Below are positions 8,183 through 16,791 of a DNA stretch of 64,000 bases, piece by piece. The stretch is from Brevundimonas goettingensis. GTDB taxonomy: Bacteria; Pseudomonadota; Alphaproteobacteria; Caulobacterales; Caulobacteraceae. The translations under genes were made by a program, and so were the position numbers. The notes under the pieces are model-generated. The model saw only the letters and a list, made by a program, of their open reading frames with translations. It was not told the origin of the DNA and did no database searches. The first letter of the stretch is position 1. The number at the start of each line of letters is the position of its first letter. The DNA lies in NCBI RefSeq assembly GCF_017487405.1, contig NZ_CP062222.1, positions 1,721,001 to 1,785,000 on the forward strand, given 5' to 3'.

Positions 8183-9292
8183 ATGAGTGACTGGCTTTTC
8201 GGTCATCCCTTCATGGCCGGGTTCGAGTGTTCAACCCACCGCCGTCGTGACGGCATCCGTCTGGATGTGACGCGGGGCAGCGGACACGACCGCCATGCGG
8301 CGACCGATTATGCCGCGATCCTCGAGCACGGCATGGAGACGGCGCGAGACGGATTGCGATGGCATCTCATCGAGCAGAAGCCGGGCGTATACGACTGGCG
8401 CAGCTGGACGCCGATGATCGAGGCGGCGTCGCAAGCCGGCGTGCGGGTGATCTGGGACCTCTGGCATTACGGCACGCCTGACGACATCGACATCTGGTCG
8501 GCCGGCTTCATCCAGCGGCTGGCCGACTATGCCGAGGCCGCAGCGCGCCACTACCAGACCCTGACCGACGCCCCGCCGCTCTGGTGTCCGCTCAACGAAA
8601 TGTCCTTCTACGCCTTCATCGCGGGAGAGGTCGGGGACTTTCATCCCTATGGGCTCGAACGCGGCCATGAACTGAAGCGGCAACTGGTGCGCGCCGGGGT
8701 TCAGGCGGCGCGCACGCTCCGAGAGGTCGACCCCCGCTGCCGGCTGCTCTGGGCTGAACCTCTTATCCATATCGCCCCGGTTACTCATGGCGAGGATGAC
8801 GTCTCCGCCGCGCGTAGGGCCAGCCTGACCCAGTACCAGGCCTTCGACATGATCTGCGGCCGGATGGACCCGGAACTGGGCGGATCGCCGGATCTGCTCG
8901 ATGTCATCGGCTGCAACTTCTATCCGCAGAATCAGTGGCGACAGCACGGGCCGACCCTGCCGCTCGGCCATCACGACTACAGGCCGCTGTCGGACCTGCT
9001 GGAGGAGACCTGGCGGCGATACAACCGACCGGTCATCGTCGCAGAAACGGGCGCGGAAGGGTCCGCGCGGGCGCCCTGGCTGCATTACGTCTGCCAGGAG
9101 GTCATGGACGCACGAGCCGGCGGCGCGGACATCGGAGCAATCTGCCTCTACCCTGTCACCAGCTACCCAGGCTGGGACGACGACCGGTCCTGTGCGACGG
9201 GCCTGTTCGGACCGCCCGACAGCGGGGGCGAAAGAACCGTCCACGCGCCTCTCGCCGCGGAAATCGCACGGCTTTCCGCCATCATCCGATAA
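8183..9292 (+). CDS. Clan GH-A glycoside hydrolase (beta-glycosidase-like)
   Basis: This 369-aa protein without a signal peptide has a TIM-barrel retaining-glycosidase signature. WCPLNEMSFYA carries the acid/base Glu139 after Asn, and IVAETGAEG carries the nucleophile Glu288. ERxP-like spacing and a GWDDDR segment resemble GH1 or related clan GH-A enzymes, though it is shorter than the ~450-aa GH1 beta-glucosidases. It should cleave or transfer a beta-linked sugar in the cytoplasm, but the specificity is unknown. It sits 64 bp after the Mfd-like gene and about 100 bp before the glycosyltransferase/mutase gene, which suggests a role in remodelling the glycan made by its neighbours. Confidence 0.75.
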   Translation: MSDWLFGHPFMAGFECSTHRRRDGIRLDVTRGSGHDRHAATDYAAILEHGMETARDGLRWHLIEQKPGVYDWRSWTPMIEAASQAGVRVIWDLWHYGTPDDIDIWSAGFIQRLADYAEAAARHYQTLTDAPPLWCPLNEMSFYAFIAGEVGDFHPYGLERGHELKRQLVRAGVQAARTLREVDPRCRLLWAEPLIHIAPVTHGEDDVSAARRASLTQYQAFDMICGRMDPELGGSPDLLDVIGCNFYPQNQWRQHGPTLPLGHHDYRPLSDLLEETWRRYNRPVIVAETGAEGSARAPWLHYVCQEVMDARAGGADIGAICLYPVTSYPGWDDDRSCATGLFGPPDSGGERTVHAPLAAEIARLSAIIR

Positions 9293-9343
9293 GTCGGGAA
9301 GTCGACGCTTTCCGCCGGAAATCGCCTTTATTTTTAATAACTT

Positions 9344-9368
9344 GGAACGACCCCTGCGGGGAGATGTT
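9344..9368 (+). promoter_or_regulatory. Putative EcfG promoter before the glycosyltransferase-mutase gene
   Basis: GGAAC (9344-9348), 16 bp, TGTT (9365-9368), inside an unusually AT-rich patch (TTTATTTTTAATAA just upstream) for this GC-rich region. It ends 29 bp before the ATG at 9398. The pattern and spacing equal those at 3501-3525. It implies that the downstream gene can be transcribed independently of the Mfd-like and glycosidase genes. Confidence 0.5.
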
Positions 9369-9397
9369 GACAGGGTTCAGCACAAGAAAGCGCGCCT

Positions 9398-11752
9398 ATG
9401 GACCGTCCCCATCCCCCGTTGGCGCTCGAAGGCGCGTCTGTCGTTTCCCTCGCCGGTCTGGGCCGCGAGCCCGACGCGCTGATCTGCTTCTCCCACCTGC
9501 GGTGGGATTTCGTATTTCAGCGCCCCCAGCATCTCATGGGCCGGTTCGCCGCCGCCCGTCCGGTGATCTATTTCGAGGAAGCCGTCGCAATCGGCTTGGA
9601 CGAGACCCCTCGCCTCGCGCTCCGCGAAGAGCCGACGGGCGTCACCGTTGCGACGCCGCTCATTCCCGGCCGCCTTGGCGCTGAAGAGCGCGACCACACC
9701 GTAAAGACGCTGCTGGACGCCCTGGTCCGCGACCGAGACATCCTGCGGCCCATCCTCTGGTACTACACGCCGATGATGCTGCCGATCTCGCGGCACATCG
9801 AGCCCTCGGCTGTCGTCTACGACTGCATGGACGAGCTGGCGAATTTCCGCTTCGCCCCCCCCGCCCTGCGTCCCCTGGAGCAGGAGCTGATCGCCACCGC
9901 GGACGTGATCTTTACGGGCGGATACAGTCTGTATGAGGCCAAGCAGCATCTGCACGCCAATATCCACCCCTTCCCGTCCAGCGTTGATCGCGCCCATTTT
10001 GCGCAAACCCGCAGGATGCCGGCACGCGCCTCGACCGGCCCCGTTCTCGGCTTCTACGGCGTCCTCGACGAGCGAATGGATCTGGAACTGATCGCCGCCG
10101 TGGCCGACGCCCGGCCGGACTGGACGATCGTCATGGTCGGACCGGTCGTGAAAATCTCCCCCGACGAACTGCCGCGACGTTCCAACATCCACTACCCGGG
10201 CAGCGCCGACTATGCCGATCTGCCCGCAAGGCTGGCGGAATGGGACGTGGCCCTGATGCCGTTCGCCATCAACGAGTCCACCCGCTTCATCAGCCCGACC
10301 AAGACCCCGGAGTATCTGTCCGCGGGCAAGCCCGTGGTCTCCACACCGATCCGCGACGTCGTCCGCCACTATGGCGACCTGGCCGCCGTCGGGATCGCGG
10401 ACACGGCCGAGGCCTTCGTGGCGGCCTGCGAAACCGCGCTGGCGCAAGCCGCGGATTGCAACGGCGCCTGGCTCGCCGAAAGCGATGCAGCCCTGGCCGA
10501 CCTGTCCTGGGACCAGACCTATATCCGCATGAACGCCCTGATCGAGCGCGCCGCCGTGGCGCGAACCAAGGCCGTATCGACGCCCGATCGGCGACCGAAG
10601 GCGCCGCTCGCCCACTACGACGTCCTGATCGTCGGCGCCGGGTTCGCAGGGTCGGTTCTGGCCGAGCGGCTGGCGTCGGAGAGCGGCCAGCGCGTCCTGA
10701 TTGTGGATCGACGTCCGCACGTGGGGGGCAACGCCTTCGACCGGCTCGACCACACCGGCGTCATGATCCACCAATACGGACCCCACATCTTCCACACCAA
10801 CTCGGCAGAGGTGTTCGCCTATCTGTCGCGCTTCACCCGCTGGCGTCCCTACGAGCATCGCGTTCTGGCCCAGGTCGGCGAAACTCTCGTGCCGATGCCG
10901 ATCAATCGGACGACGCTGAACATCCTGTTCGGGCTCGATCTGCAGAACGACGAGCAGGCCGCCGGCTTCCTCGCCTCTCGCGCCGAGCCGGTGTCAGTAG
11001 TGCGGACGTCGGAGGACGTCGTGGTCTCGGCCATCGGGCGCGAGCTCTACGAGACCTTCTTCCGCGGTTATACCCGCAAGCAGTGGGGTCTGGATCCGTC
11101 CCAGCTCGACAAGTCGGTGACCTCGCGCGTGCCGACGCGGACCAATACCGACGACCGCTACTTCACAGATACCTTCCAGGCTATGCCACTGGACGGCTAC
11201 ACGGCCATGTTCGAGCGGATGCTGGACCACGAGAATATCGAGGTCCGGACCGGGGTCGAATACCGGGATGTCGCCCGGATGGTCGCCCACGACCGCCTGG
11301 TATTCACGGGTCCGATCGACGAATTCTTCGACTATCGCTACGGCCGCCTGCCTTATCGGTCGCTGAAGTTCCGGCACGAGACCCACCCGCAGGAGACCTT
11401 CCAGCCGGTGGCCAACGTCAACTTTCCGGACGAGGCGACGCCGTTCACGCGCATCACCGAATACAAGCACCTGACCGGCCAGATGCACCCGTCGACCAGC
11501 ATCACCTACGAATATCCGACCGCGGAGGGCGACCCCTACTATCCGATTCCGCGCCCGGAGAACCACGCGCTGTTCAAACGCTATGAAGCGCTGGCGGCTG
11601 AACGGCCCGAGGTCAGTTTCGTCGGGCGGTTGGCGACCTACCGGTACTACAACATGGACCAGGTTGTGGGTCAGGCTCTGGCGACCTATCGCAAGCTCGC
11701 GCCGTCCCTGAAAGTCTCGGTGTCCGACGCCGCCGCCGTCGGCCTCGGGTGA
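9398..11752 (+). CDS. Fusion of a glycosyltransferase and UDP-galactopyranose mutase
   Basis: The 784-aa protein has two parts. Residues ~20-390 form a GT-B-type glycosyltransferase with ICFSHLRWDFVFQRPQH near the start, VYDCMDELANF, and a nucleotide-sugar site near SPTKTPEYLSAGKPVV. Residues ~405-784 form a full UDP-galactopyranose mutase with the FAD motif VLIVGAGFAGSVLAER (from ~409), GGNAFD, QYGPHIFHT and the late YRYYNMDQ. The mutase makes UDP-galactofuranose from UDP-galactopyranose; the attached transferase may use it directly, which is an inference. GalE, the source of UDP-galactose, lies just downstream. No signal peptide or membrane segment is visible. Confidence 0.85.
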   Translation: MDRPHPPLALEGASVVSLAGLGREPDALICFSHLRWDFVFQRPQHLMGRFAAARPVIYFEEAVAIGLDETPRLALREEPTGVTVATPLIPGRLGAEERDHTVKTLLDALVRDRDILRPILWYYTPMMLPISRHIEPSAVVYDCMDELANFRFAPPALRPLEQELIATADVIFTGGYSLYEAKQHLHANIHPFPSSVDRAHFAQTRRMPARASTGPVLGFYGVLDERMDLELIAAVADARPDWTIVMVGPVVKISPDELPRRSNIHYPGSADYADLPARLAEWDVALMPFAINESTRFISPTKTPEYLSAGKPVVSTPIRDVVRHYGDLAAVGIADTAEAFVAACETALAQAADCNGAWLAESDAALADLSWDQTYIRMNALIERAAVARTKAVSTPDRRPKAPLAHYDVLIVGAGFAGSVLAERLASESGQRVLIVDRRPHVGGNAFDRLDHTGVMIHQYGPHIFHTNSAEVFAYLSRFTRWRPYEHRVLAQVGETLVPMPINRTTLNILFGLDLQNDEQAAGFLASRAEPVSVVRTSEDVVVSAIGRELYETFFRGYTRKQWGLDPSQLDKSVTSRVPTRTNTDDRYFTDTFQAMPLDGYTAMFERMLDHENIEVRTGVEYRDVARMVAHDRLVFTGPIDEFFDYRYGRLPYRSLKFRHETHPQETFQPVANVNFPDEATPFTRITEYKHLTGQMHPSTSITYEYPTAEGDPYYPIPRPENHALFKRYEALAAERPEVSFVGRLATYRYYNMDQVVGQALATYRKLAPSLKVSVSDAAAVGLG

Positions 11753-11756
11753 GCGG

Positions 11757-11978
11757 GTGGCCGACTATGAGTTCCGCTACTTCAGCGCCACCTCCCTCTC
11801 CCCCGCCTTCGAGCGGGCTGACCTCACCTCCGACGGTGAGGCGCGGGCAAGGGCCGCGGCCGAACTCCTGCGGCTGCCGCATCGCGCGGCGGTCGAAGTC
11901 TGGCGGGGATCGGCGCTGGTCTACGCCCGAAGACGCCGAGACGCGCCTCTCCCTTCGGGCCCCGTCGAAACGGCCTGA
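11757..11978 (+). CDS. Small hypothetical protein
   Basis: This 73-aa protein starts with GTG at 11757, four bases after the mutase stop, with GAGCGGG upstream. Its sequence (DYEFRYFSA, ARARAAAELLRLP, VEVWRGSALVYARRR) suggests a short alpha/beta protein of the kind often scattered in alphaproteobacterial stress regions. It lies inside the glycan cluster and is probably co-transcribed with the mutase and galE. The function is not recognised. Confidence 0.55.
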   Translation: MADYEFRYFSATSLSPAFERADLTSDGEARARAAAELLRLPHRAAVEVWRGSALVYARRRRDAPLPSGPVETA

Positions 11979-11996
11979 TCTCGCGACTGCCTGCTG

Positions 11997-13010
11997 ATGC
12001 CGGGGCCCTGCATACTCGTCACCGGCGGCGCCGGATTCATCGGGTCACACACTTCCAAGGCCCTGTCTCGCGCCGGCTATACGCCCGTCGTCTATGACAA
12101 CCTGTCGAACGGGCACGTCGAGGCGGTGAAATGGGGGCCGCTGATCATTGGCGACGTCCGGGACGCCAACCACCTCGCCGAGGCCATGCGAGAGTATTCG
12201 GTCGCGGGCGTGATCCATTTCGCGGGTCTGATCGAGGTGGGTCGATCCGTCAGCCGCCCGGACCTGTTCTGGGATCACAACCTCAACGGCGTTGCCGCCG
12301 TGGTCTCGGCCATGCGACGCTCGGGCACGGCACGGCTGGTGTTTTCCTCGACCGCCGCCGTCTACGGCGCGCCGGCGGAGATGTCCCGGTTGCGGGAGGC
12401 GGACCGTCTTGCGCCGATCAATCCCTATGGCGACTCCAAGCTGGCGGGAGAACGTCTGATCGCCGCCTCCTGCGCGGCGTTCGATCTGGAGGCTGTGGCG
12501 CTGCGATACTTCAATGCAGCGGGGGCGGATCCCGAGGGCGACCTGGGCGAGGCCCATTATCCCGAGACCCATCTCATCCCGCTGGCCATCGAGGCAACTA
12601 TGGGCGGAGCGCCGCTGACGGTGTTCGGATCGGACTATCCCACGCCTGACGGCTCCTGCGTCCGGGACTATATCCATGTCGCCGATCTCGCCCGCGCCCA
12701 CGTCCTCGCGCTGCAGGTCGGCGGTCTGGACGCCGGGTTCGAGGCCATGAACCTGGGGCGCGGCGTCGGATCGTCAGTGCGCGAGATCATCGCTGCGGTC
12801 ACCGCAGCCTGCGGCCGTCATCCGGCGGTTGTCGAGGGGGGCCGGCGTGCAGGCGATCCGCCGATGCTGGTGGCTGATCCGGCGGCCGCAATGGAGCGCC
12901 TTGGCTGGAGTCCGCAGGTGCGGGACCTCGCCACCATCGTCGATACTGCCGTGGCGTGGCGTCGGGGATGCGGATTTGGACCCGCGAGACAGGGGCCGGC
13001 CGCCGCCTGA
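11997..13010 (+). CDS. galE: UDP-glucose 4-epimerase
   Basis: This 337-aa extended short-chain dehydrogenase interconverts UDP-glucose and UDP-galactose in the cytoplasm. It shows the NAD-binding LVTGGAGFIGSHT at the N-terminus, DNLSNGH, FSSTAAVYG, the catalytic pair Tyr144-Lys148 in NPYGDSKLAGE, and LRYFNAAGAD, all standard for GalE. Length is normal (about 335-340). It starts 18 bp after the small gene and closes the cluster, giving UDP-galactose to the mutase encoded upstream. A hairpin at 13180-13207 follows. Confidence 0.93.
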   Translation: MPGPCILVTGGAGFIGSHTSKALSRAGYTPVVYDNLSNGHVEAVKWGPLIIGDVRDANHLAEAMREYSVAGVIHFAGLIEVGRSVSRPDLFWDHNLNGVAAVVSAMRRSGTARLVFSSTAAVYGAPAEMSRLREADRLAPINPYGDSKLAGERLIAASCAAFDLEAVALRYFNAAGADPEGDLGEAHYPETHLIPLAIEATMGGAPLTVFGSDYPTPDGSCVRDYIHVADLARAHVLALQVGGLDAGFEAMNLGRGVGSSVREIIAAVTAACGRHPAVVEGGRRAGDPPMLVADPAAAMERLGWSPQVRDLATIVDTAVAWRRGCGFGPARQGPAAA

Positions 13011-13179
13011 TATTGCCCTCCACGGCCAGCGGTCGCCAAAGACGTGGCCCCGCTGGGACGAGCTCGCAACTGATGCACTGGGCCGTCGGGCCCAACAGCG
13101 GAAGCCTGGTACGCCACACCGCAGTATGGGCCCTCATGGGTTGAAGGGCGCCATTAGAACAGGGCTGATGACGCCCATC

Positions 13180-13207
13180 CGCCCGGCAGCCTTAAAGCCG
13201 CCGGGCG
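13180..13207. terminator. Candidate bidirectional terminator between galE and the alcohol dehydrogenase gene
   Basis: An 11-bp GC-rich stem with one mismatch (CGCCCGGCAGC pairing with GCCGCCGGGCG) and a CTTAAA loop lies between two convergent genes, 13 bp from the stop of the minus-strand gene. T-runs are weak on both sides. Confidence 0.45.
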
Positions 13208-13220
13208 CTTCCTTGACCGC

Positions 13221-14399
13221 TCAGTGGGGCAGCAGGACAACCTTGGTCCATTCGTTCTGGTTGATCTTGAAATTCTTGTAGCCCTCGGCCGCCTGTTCCA
13301 GCGGCAGCCGGTGGGAGATCAGGTCGGTGGTGTCGATCTTGTTGTCGAGGATCAGCTGCAGCAGCTCTGGCAGATAGTTCTGCACATGGGTTTGCCCCGT
13401 CTTCAGCGTCAGCCCCTTCTCCATGAAGGCGCCGATCGGCCACTTGTCCGCAACGCCACCGTAGACGCCGGGGACCGAAACCGTGCCCCCCTTGCGAACC
13501 GCCATGATGGTTTCGCGCAGGACGTGGGGACGGTCGGTGCCCAGGATCTTCGTCTCCTGCTTCACAGCGTCGATGATGTTGTCGGGGGAGAAGCCGTGCG
13601 ATTCCATCCCGACCGCGTCGATACAGCTGTCAGGCCCGATGCCGGCCGTCATCTCCATCAGGGCCTCGCGAACCTTCACCTCGTGGAAGTTCAGCACCTC
13701 CGCGCCATTCTGCTTCGCCAGTTCGAGGCGGCGGGGGTGGTGGTCGATGGCAATGACCCGTCCGGCCCCCATCAGTATGGCCGACTTGATGGCGAACAGG
13801 CCTACCGGCCCGCAGCCCCAGATGGCGACCGTATCGCCTGGCTTGATCTGGGCGTTCTCGGCAGCCATCCAGCCGGTGGGGAAGATGTCCGACAGGAACA
13901 GCACCCGCTCGTCTGAAACGCCGTCCGGGATCTTGATCGGCCCATAGTCCGAATAGGGCACTCGCGCATACTCGGCCTGGCCGCCCGCGTAGCCGCCCGT
14001 CAGGTGCGAATAGCCGAAGGCGCCGGTCATGGCGTAGCCGTAGGCGACTTCCGAGGCGTCGGCCTTTTCGGCCGGATTGGAGTTGTCGCAGGCGGCCGGC
14101 ATCTTGTGATCGCAGAAGAAGCATTTTCCGCAGGCGATGACGAAGGGCACCACCACCCGGTCGCCGGGCTTCAGGGTGGTGTTGGCCGGCCCGACCTCCT
14201 CGACGATCCCCATGAACTCATGGCCGAGGATGTCGCCGTTCGACATGCCGGGGATCATGCTGTCGTAGAGGTGGAGGTCGGAGCCGCAGATGGCGGTCGC
14301 GGTGATCTTGATGATCGCGTCGCGGGGATTGACGATCTTGGGGTCGGGGACAGTGTCCACCTGAACGTTGTGTTTGCCGTGCCAGGTCAGTGCGCGCAT
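13221..14399 (-). CDS. Zinc-dependent alcohol dehydrogenase (formaldehyde-dehydrogenase-like)
   Basis: This 392-aa cytoplasmic medium-chain dehydrogenase has catalytic zinc ligands Cys38 (ICGSD) and His60/Glu61 (GHE). The structural-zinc lobe is rich in cysteine ([11 protein letters not shown] and a further PAAC), and WGCGPVGL binds NAD. The insertion around residues 105-150 ([24 protein letters not shown]) is typical of the glutathione-independent formaldehyde dehydrogenase-like group, frequent in alphaproteobacterial stress gene sets. The substrate is not proven. It is followed on the same strand by nothing close and lies downstream of the SRPBCC gene (42-bp gap), so both may share a transcript. 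Confidence 0.85.
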   Translation of the reverse strand: MRALTWHGKHNVQVDTVPDPKIVNPRDAIIKITATAICGSDLHLYDSMIPGMSNGDILGHEFMGIVEEVGPANTTLKPGDRVVVPFVIACGKCFFCDHKMPAACDNSNPAEKADASEVAYGYAMTGAFGYSHLTGGYAGGQAEYARVPYSDYGPIKIPDGVSDERVLFLSDIFPTGWMAAENAQIKPGDTVAIWGCGPVGLFAIKSAILMGAGRVIAIDHHPRRLELAKQNGAEVLNFHEVKVREALMEMTAGIGPDSCIDAVGMESHGFSPDNIIDAVKQETKILGTDRPHVLRETIMAVRKGGTVSVPGVYGGVADKWPIGAFMEKGLTLKTGQTHVQNYLPELLQLILDNKIDTTDLISHRLPLEQAAEGYKNFKINQNEWTKVVLLPH

Positions 14400-14441
14400 G
14401 GGGGTTCTTTCAGGGAATGAGGGTGCGGCTGAAGCCGAAGA

Positions 14442-15011
14442 TCAGAAGTGACGGTCGGCGCGGGGCGCGGCGTCGGGCGCTTTCGAAGTCGACACCTCGC
14501 CGGTCTCCATCAGCTGTTTGAAGCGACGCAGTTCGCCACGCGCCTGGACGCGCGGCTCCCGCTGCAGGACCTTGGCGACGACCTTGCCCAGCGCGCCGGC
14601 GGGCGGGTCATAGCTGATGAAGACACGCACCTCTGTGCCGCGCCCGAAGGCGTTGTCCTTGAAGGCGATCCAGCCTTCGTGATCGAGGTCGGAGTCCTCG
14701 CTCGAGGTCCAGGCGATCTTCTCGCCGGGCACGTCCTCGGTGATGTCCGAAACGAGTTCGACATCCTTGCCGCCGGGGCCGGCGATGGTCCATTTCGAAC
14801 GACCGGATTCCAGCATCTCGACCGCCTTCACATTCTCCATGAACAACGGCAGGTTCGAGAAGTCGCGCCAGAAGTCATAAAGCTCCTGACGCGGCCGGTT
14901 GATCATCACGGCGCGGATGCTCGACGCCGAATAGTCGCCTCCGACATTGTCCTTGTCGCTGAAGGCGGGCGAGGCGACCTCGGCGTCGGTTGAAAGGGGA
15001 TCGTGGGACAT
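14442..15011 (-). CDS. SRPBCC-domain protein (polyketide cyclase/dehydrase-like)
   Basis: A protein of about 189 aa with a START/SRPBCC fold from residue ~30: VMINRPRQELYDFWRDFSNLP, a central WTSSEDSDLDHEG strand and an RGTEVRVFISYDPPAG segment match the cyclase/dehydrase family. These bind hydrophobic ligands; the actual ligand here is unknown. The ATG at 15011 is chosen over 15110 because AAGGAG lies 6 bp upstream and the extra N-terminal residues are low complexity. It is divergent from the short-chain dehydrogenase gene. An SRPBCC gene next to a zinc dehydrogenase is a recurrent alphaproteobacterial stress-locus pairing. Confidence 0.75.
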   Translation of the reverse strand: MSHDPLSTDAEVASPAFSDKDNVGGDYSASSIRAVMINRPRQELYDFWRDFSNLPLFMENVKAVEMLESGRSKWTIAGPGGKDVELVSDITEDVPGEKIAWTSSEDSDLDHEGWIAFKDNAFGRGTEVRVFISYDPPAGALGKVVAKVLQREPRVQARGELRRFKQLMETGEVSTSKAPDAAPRADRHF

Positions 15012-15131
15012 GGCGCACTCCTTGGGCTGGGCACTCCAATCCCTCCGCCCCCGGCCCGTTCCAGCGTCACGATACGGAACCTGCAGGACGCCCCGCGCTT
15101 CATCGGGCATCGCTTCACCCGGAGAATTCTT

Positions 15132-15938
15132 GTGTCGGATAGTAGACTTACGTCAGCGGAGACCGCGCGGCCGCTCGCGATCGTGACCGGAGCCTCGTCG
15201 GGCATCGGCTATGAACTCGCCCGCCTCTTCGCACAGGACGGCTTCGATCTGGTGGTCGCTGCCGACACACCCCTGGCCGAGGCCAAACAGGCGTTCGAGA
15301 GCCTGGGCGCCCGGGTCGAAACCCTGCAGACCGACCTGTCGACCGAAGAGGGCGTCCAGTCGCTCTACGACCTCGTATCGGGCCGTTCCGTCGACGCCCT
15401 TGCGGCCAATGCGGGCCATGGTCTGGGCGAAGGTTTCCTCGATCAGGACTTCGGCGACATCCTGCATGTGATCAACACCAACATCACCGGCACGACCCGG
15501 CTGCTGCATCTGGTCGGGCGGGACATGCGGACACGCGGCAAGGGCCAGATCCTGCTGACCGGCTCCATCGCCGGTCTGATGCCGGGCGCTTTCGCGGCCG
15601 TCTACAACGCCTCCAAGGCCTATGTGGACAGCTTCTCATTCGCCCTGCGCAACGAGTTGAAGGACACGGGCGTCAGCGTCACCGTCCTGATGCCGGGACC
15701 GACCGACACGGAGTTCTTCGACCGCGCCGGCATGGAAGACACCGTCGTCGGCCAGGGCAAGAAGATGGATCCGGCGGATGTCGCGAAGATCGGCTACCAC
15801 GCCATGCAGCGCGGCGAAGGCGATGTCGTCGCGGGCGTCATGAACAAGCTTCAGGCCGCGACCGCCGCCGTCACGCCGCAGACTGCGCTGGCGGAGGTGC
15901 ACCGCAGACAGGCCGAGCCTGGCGGCGGGAAGCACTGA
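15132..15938 (+). CDS. Short-chain dehydrogenase/reductase
   Basis: This 268-aa classical SDR has the NAD(P)-binding TGASSGIG near residue 20, an NAGHG segment, catalytic Ser145 (LTGSIAG) and Tyr158-x3-Lys162 (YNASK), and LMPGPTDTEFF after the active site. The start is a GTG at 15132 with GGAG 7 bp upstream; an upstream ATG at 15003 would add a low-complexity extension. Its substrate is not predictable. It is divergent from the SRPBCC gene and followed within 1 bp by a tiny charged-protein gene. Confidence 0.85.
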   Translation: MSDSRLTSAETARPLAIVTGASSGIGYELARLFAQDGFDLVVAADTPLAEAKQAFESLGARVETLQTDLSTEEGVQSLYDLVSGRSVDALAANAGHGLGEGFLDQDFGDILHVINTNITGTTRLLHLVGRDMRTRGKGQILLTGSIAGLMPGAFAAVYNASKAYVDSFSFALRNELKDTGVSVTVLMPGPTDTEFFDRAGMEDTVVGQGKKMDPADVAKIGYHAMQRGEGDVVAGVMNKLQAATAAVTPQTALAEVHRRQAEPGGGKH

Positions 15939-15939
15939 G

Positions 15940-16113
15940 ATGGCCGAGGAACAGACAGACGGTCGCCGCAAGAACGGCGCCGCCCCCGGCGGCAAGCCGG
16001 ACGCCTCCACCTCGAAGAAGGCCTGCGTGACAACGGGCTTAGAACGGGAAAGCGCGGGTCCTGACGGGCCCGACGCCGGCGTCGTGGGCGAGACGTTCAA
16101 GCGCAAACCCTGA
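15940..16113 (+). CDS. 57-aa charged hypothetical protein
   Basis: The ATG at 15940 follows the SDR stop by one base and the frame runs 57 codons to a TGA. The product is rich in Lys, Gly, Asp and Pro (for example NGAAPGGKPDASTSKK) and is probably disordered. Position directly behind the SDR supports translation, but the sequence matches no family I know. Confidence 0.4.
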   Translation: MAEEQTDGRRKNGAAPGGKPDASTSKKACVTTGLERESAGPDGPDAGVVGETFKRKP

Positions 16114-16152
16114 GCGATCAGAGGCTTATTTGCGGGTCGAACGCCGCTGGGC

Positions 16153-16177
16153 GGAACCAACAGCGTTCGACCAAGTT
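16153..16177 (+). promoter_or_regulatory. Putative EcfG promoter before the DUF4142 gene
   Basis: GGAAC (16153-16157), 16 bp, AGTT (16174-16177, followed by T) matches GGAAC-N16-nGTT. It ends 36 bp before the ATG at 16214. It is the third site with this exact spacing in the first 17 kb. Confidence 0.55.
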
Positions 16178-16213
16178 TCCTAGGCAACTGAATAACTTAC
16201 CGGAAACTCGAAG

Positions 16214-16744
16214 ATGAAACTCTTGCTCGCAGCAAGTGCTTGCGCTTGCCTGATCGCCGGCGCGGCCTCCGCCCAGACGTTCGACTACAACTGGACGCCC
16301 GCCGGCACCCTGGCGCCCACCCCACCCGCCCCGACCTTCCTGATGTTCGCCGGCGCCGGCGACCTCTATGAAGTGCAGTCCAGTCAGCTCGTGCTCGAAA
16401 CCACCCAGAACCCTGACATCCGCCGCTTCGCCCAGATGATGGTGGAGCACCATACCAAAACGACCCGAGACGCCGCCGCGGCCGCGATGCGGGCCGGAAT
16501 GACTGCGCCGACGCCGATGCTCGACGCGCCGAAGATGGCGATGCTGGCGTCGCTTCAGAAATACGACGGCGTGGAGCGCGACCGTCTCTACCTCGCCCAG
16601 CAGATGATGGCTCACAAGGAGGCGCTGGGTCTGATGAAGACCTATGCCGAGACCGGCGACACGCCGGAGCTCAAGGCCGCCGCCCAGGCCACGGTCATGA
16701 TCGTCCAGAGCCATCTGTCGATGGTCGAACGTCTGATGCGCTGA
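16214..16744 (+). CDS. Exported DUF4142 domain protein
   Basis: This 176-aa protein has a clear signal peptide (hydrophobic core LLAASACACLIAGA, cleavage after AASA). The DUF4142 helical bundle follows: FAGAGDLYEVQSSQLVLE and RRFAQMMVEHHTKTT hold the conserved E...H-H pattern, and HKEALGLMKTYAETGD lies further on. The fold is ferritin-like by family knowledge, located in the periplasm, with no proven role; members are repeatedly linked to stress regulons. The EcfG-type promoter in front agrees with that. The esterase gene follows after 47 bp. Confidence 0.85.
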   Translation: MKLLLAASACACLIAGAASAQTFDYNWTPAGTLAPTPPAPTFLMFAGAGDLYEVQSSQLVLETTQNPDIRRFAQMMVEHHTKTTRDAAAAAMRAGMTAPTPMLDAPKMAMLASLQKYDGVERDRLYLAQQMMAHKEALGLMKTYAETGDTPELKAAAQATVMIVQSHLSMVERLMR

Positions 16745-16791
16745 GCGCCCTGCGCGCCGCCCTGCCCCCTTTTTCTGATCAGAGACCTTCT

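Noticed and set aside
15038..15100. Divergent GGAAC elements between the SRPBCC and SDR genes as EcfG promoters
   Set aside because: GGAAC occurs on both strands (15076-15080 plus, 15058-15062 minus), but 16 bp downstream the -10 positions do not read nGTT (GCTT on the plus strand, GATT-like on the minus). Too weak beside the three better sites.
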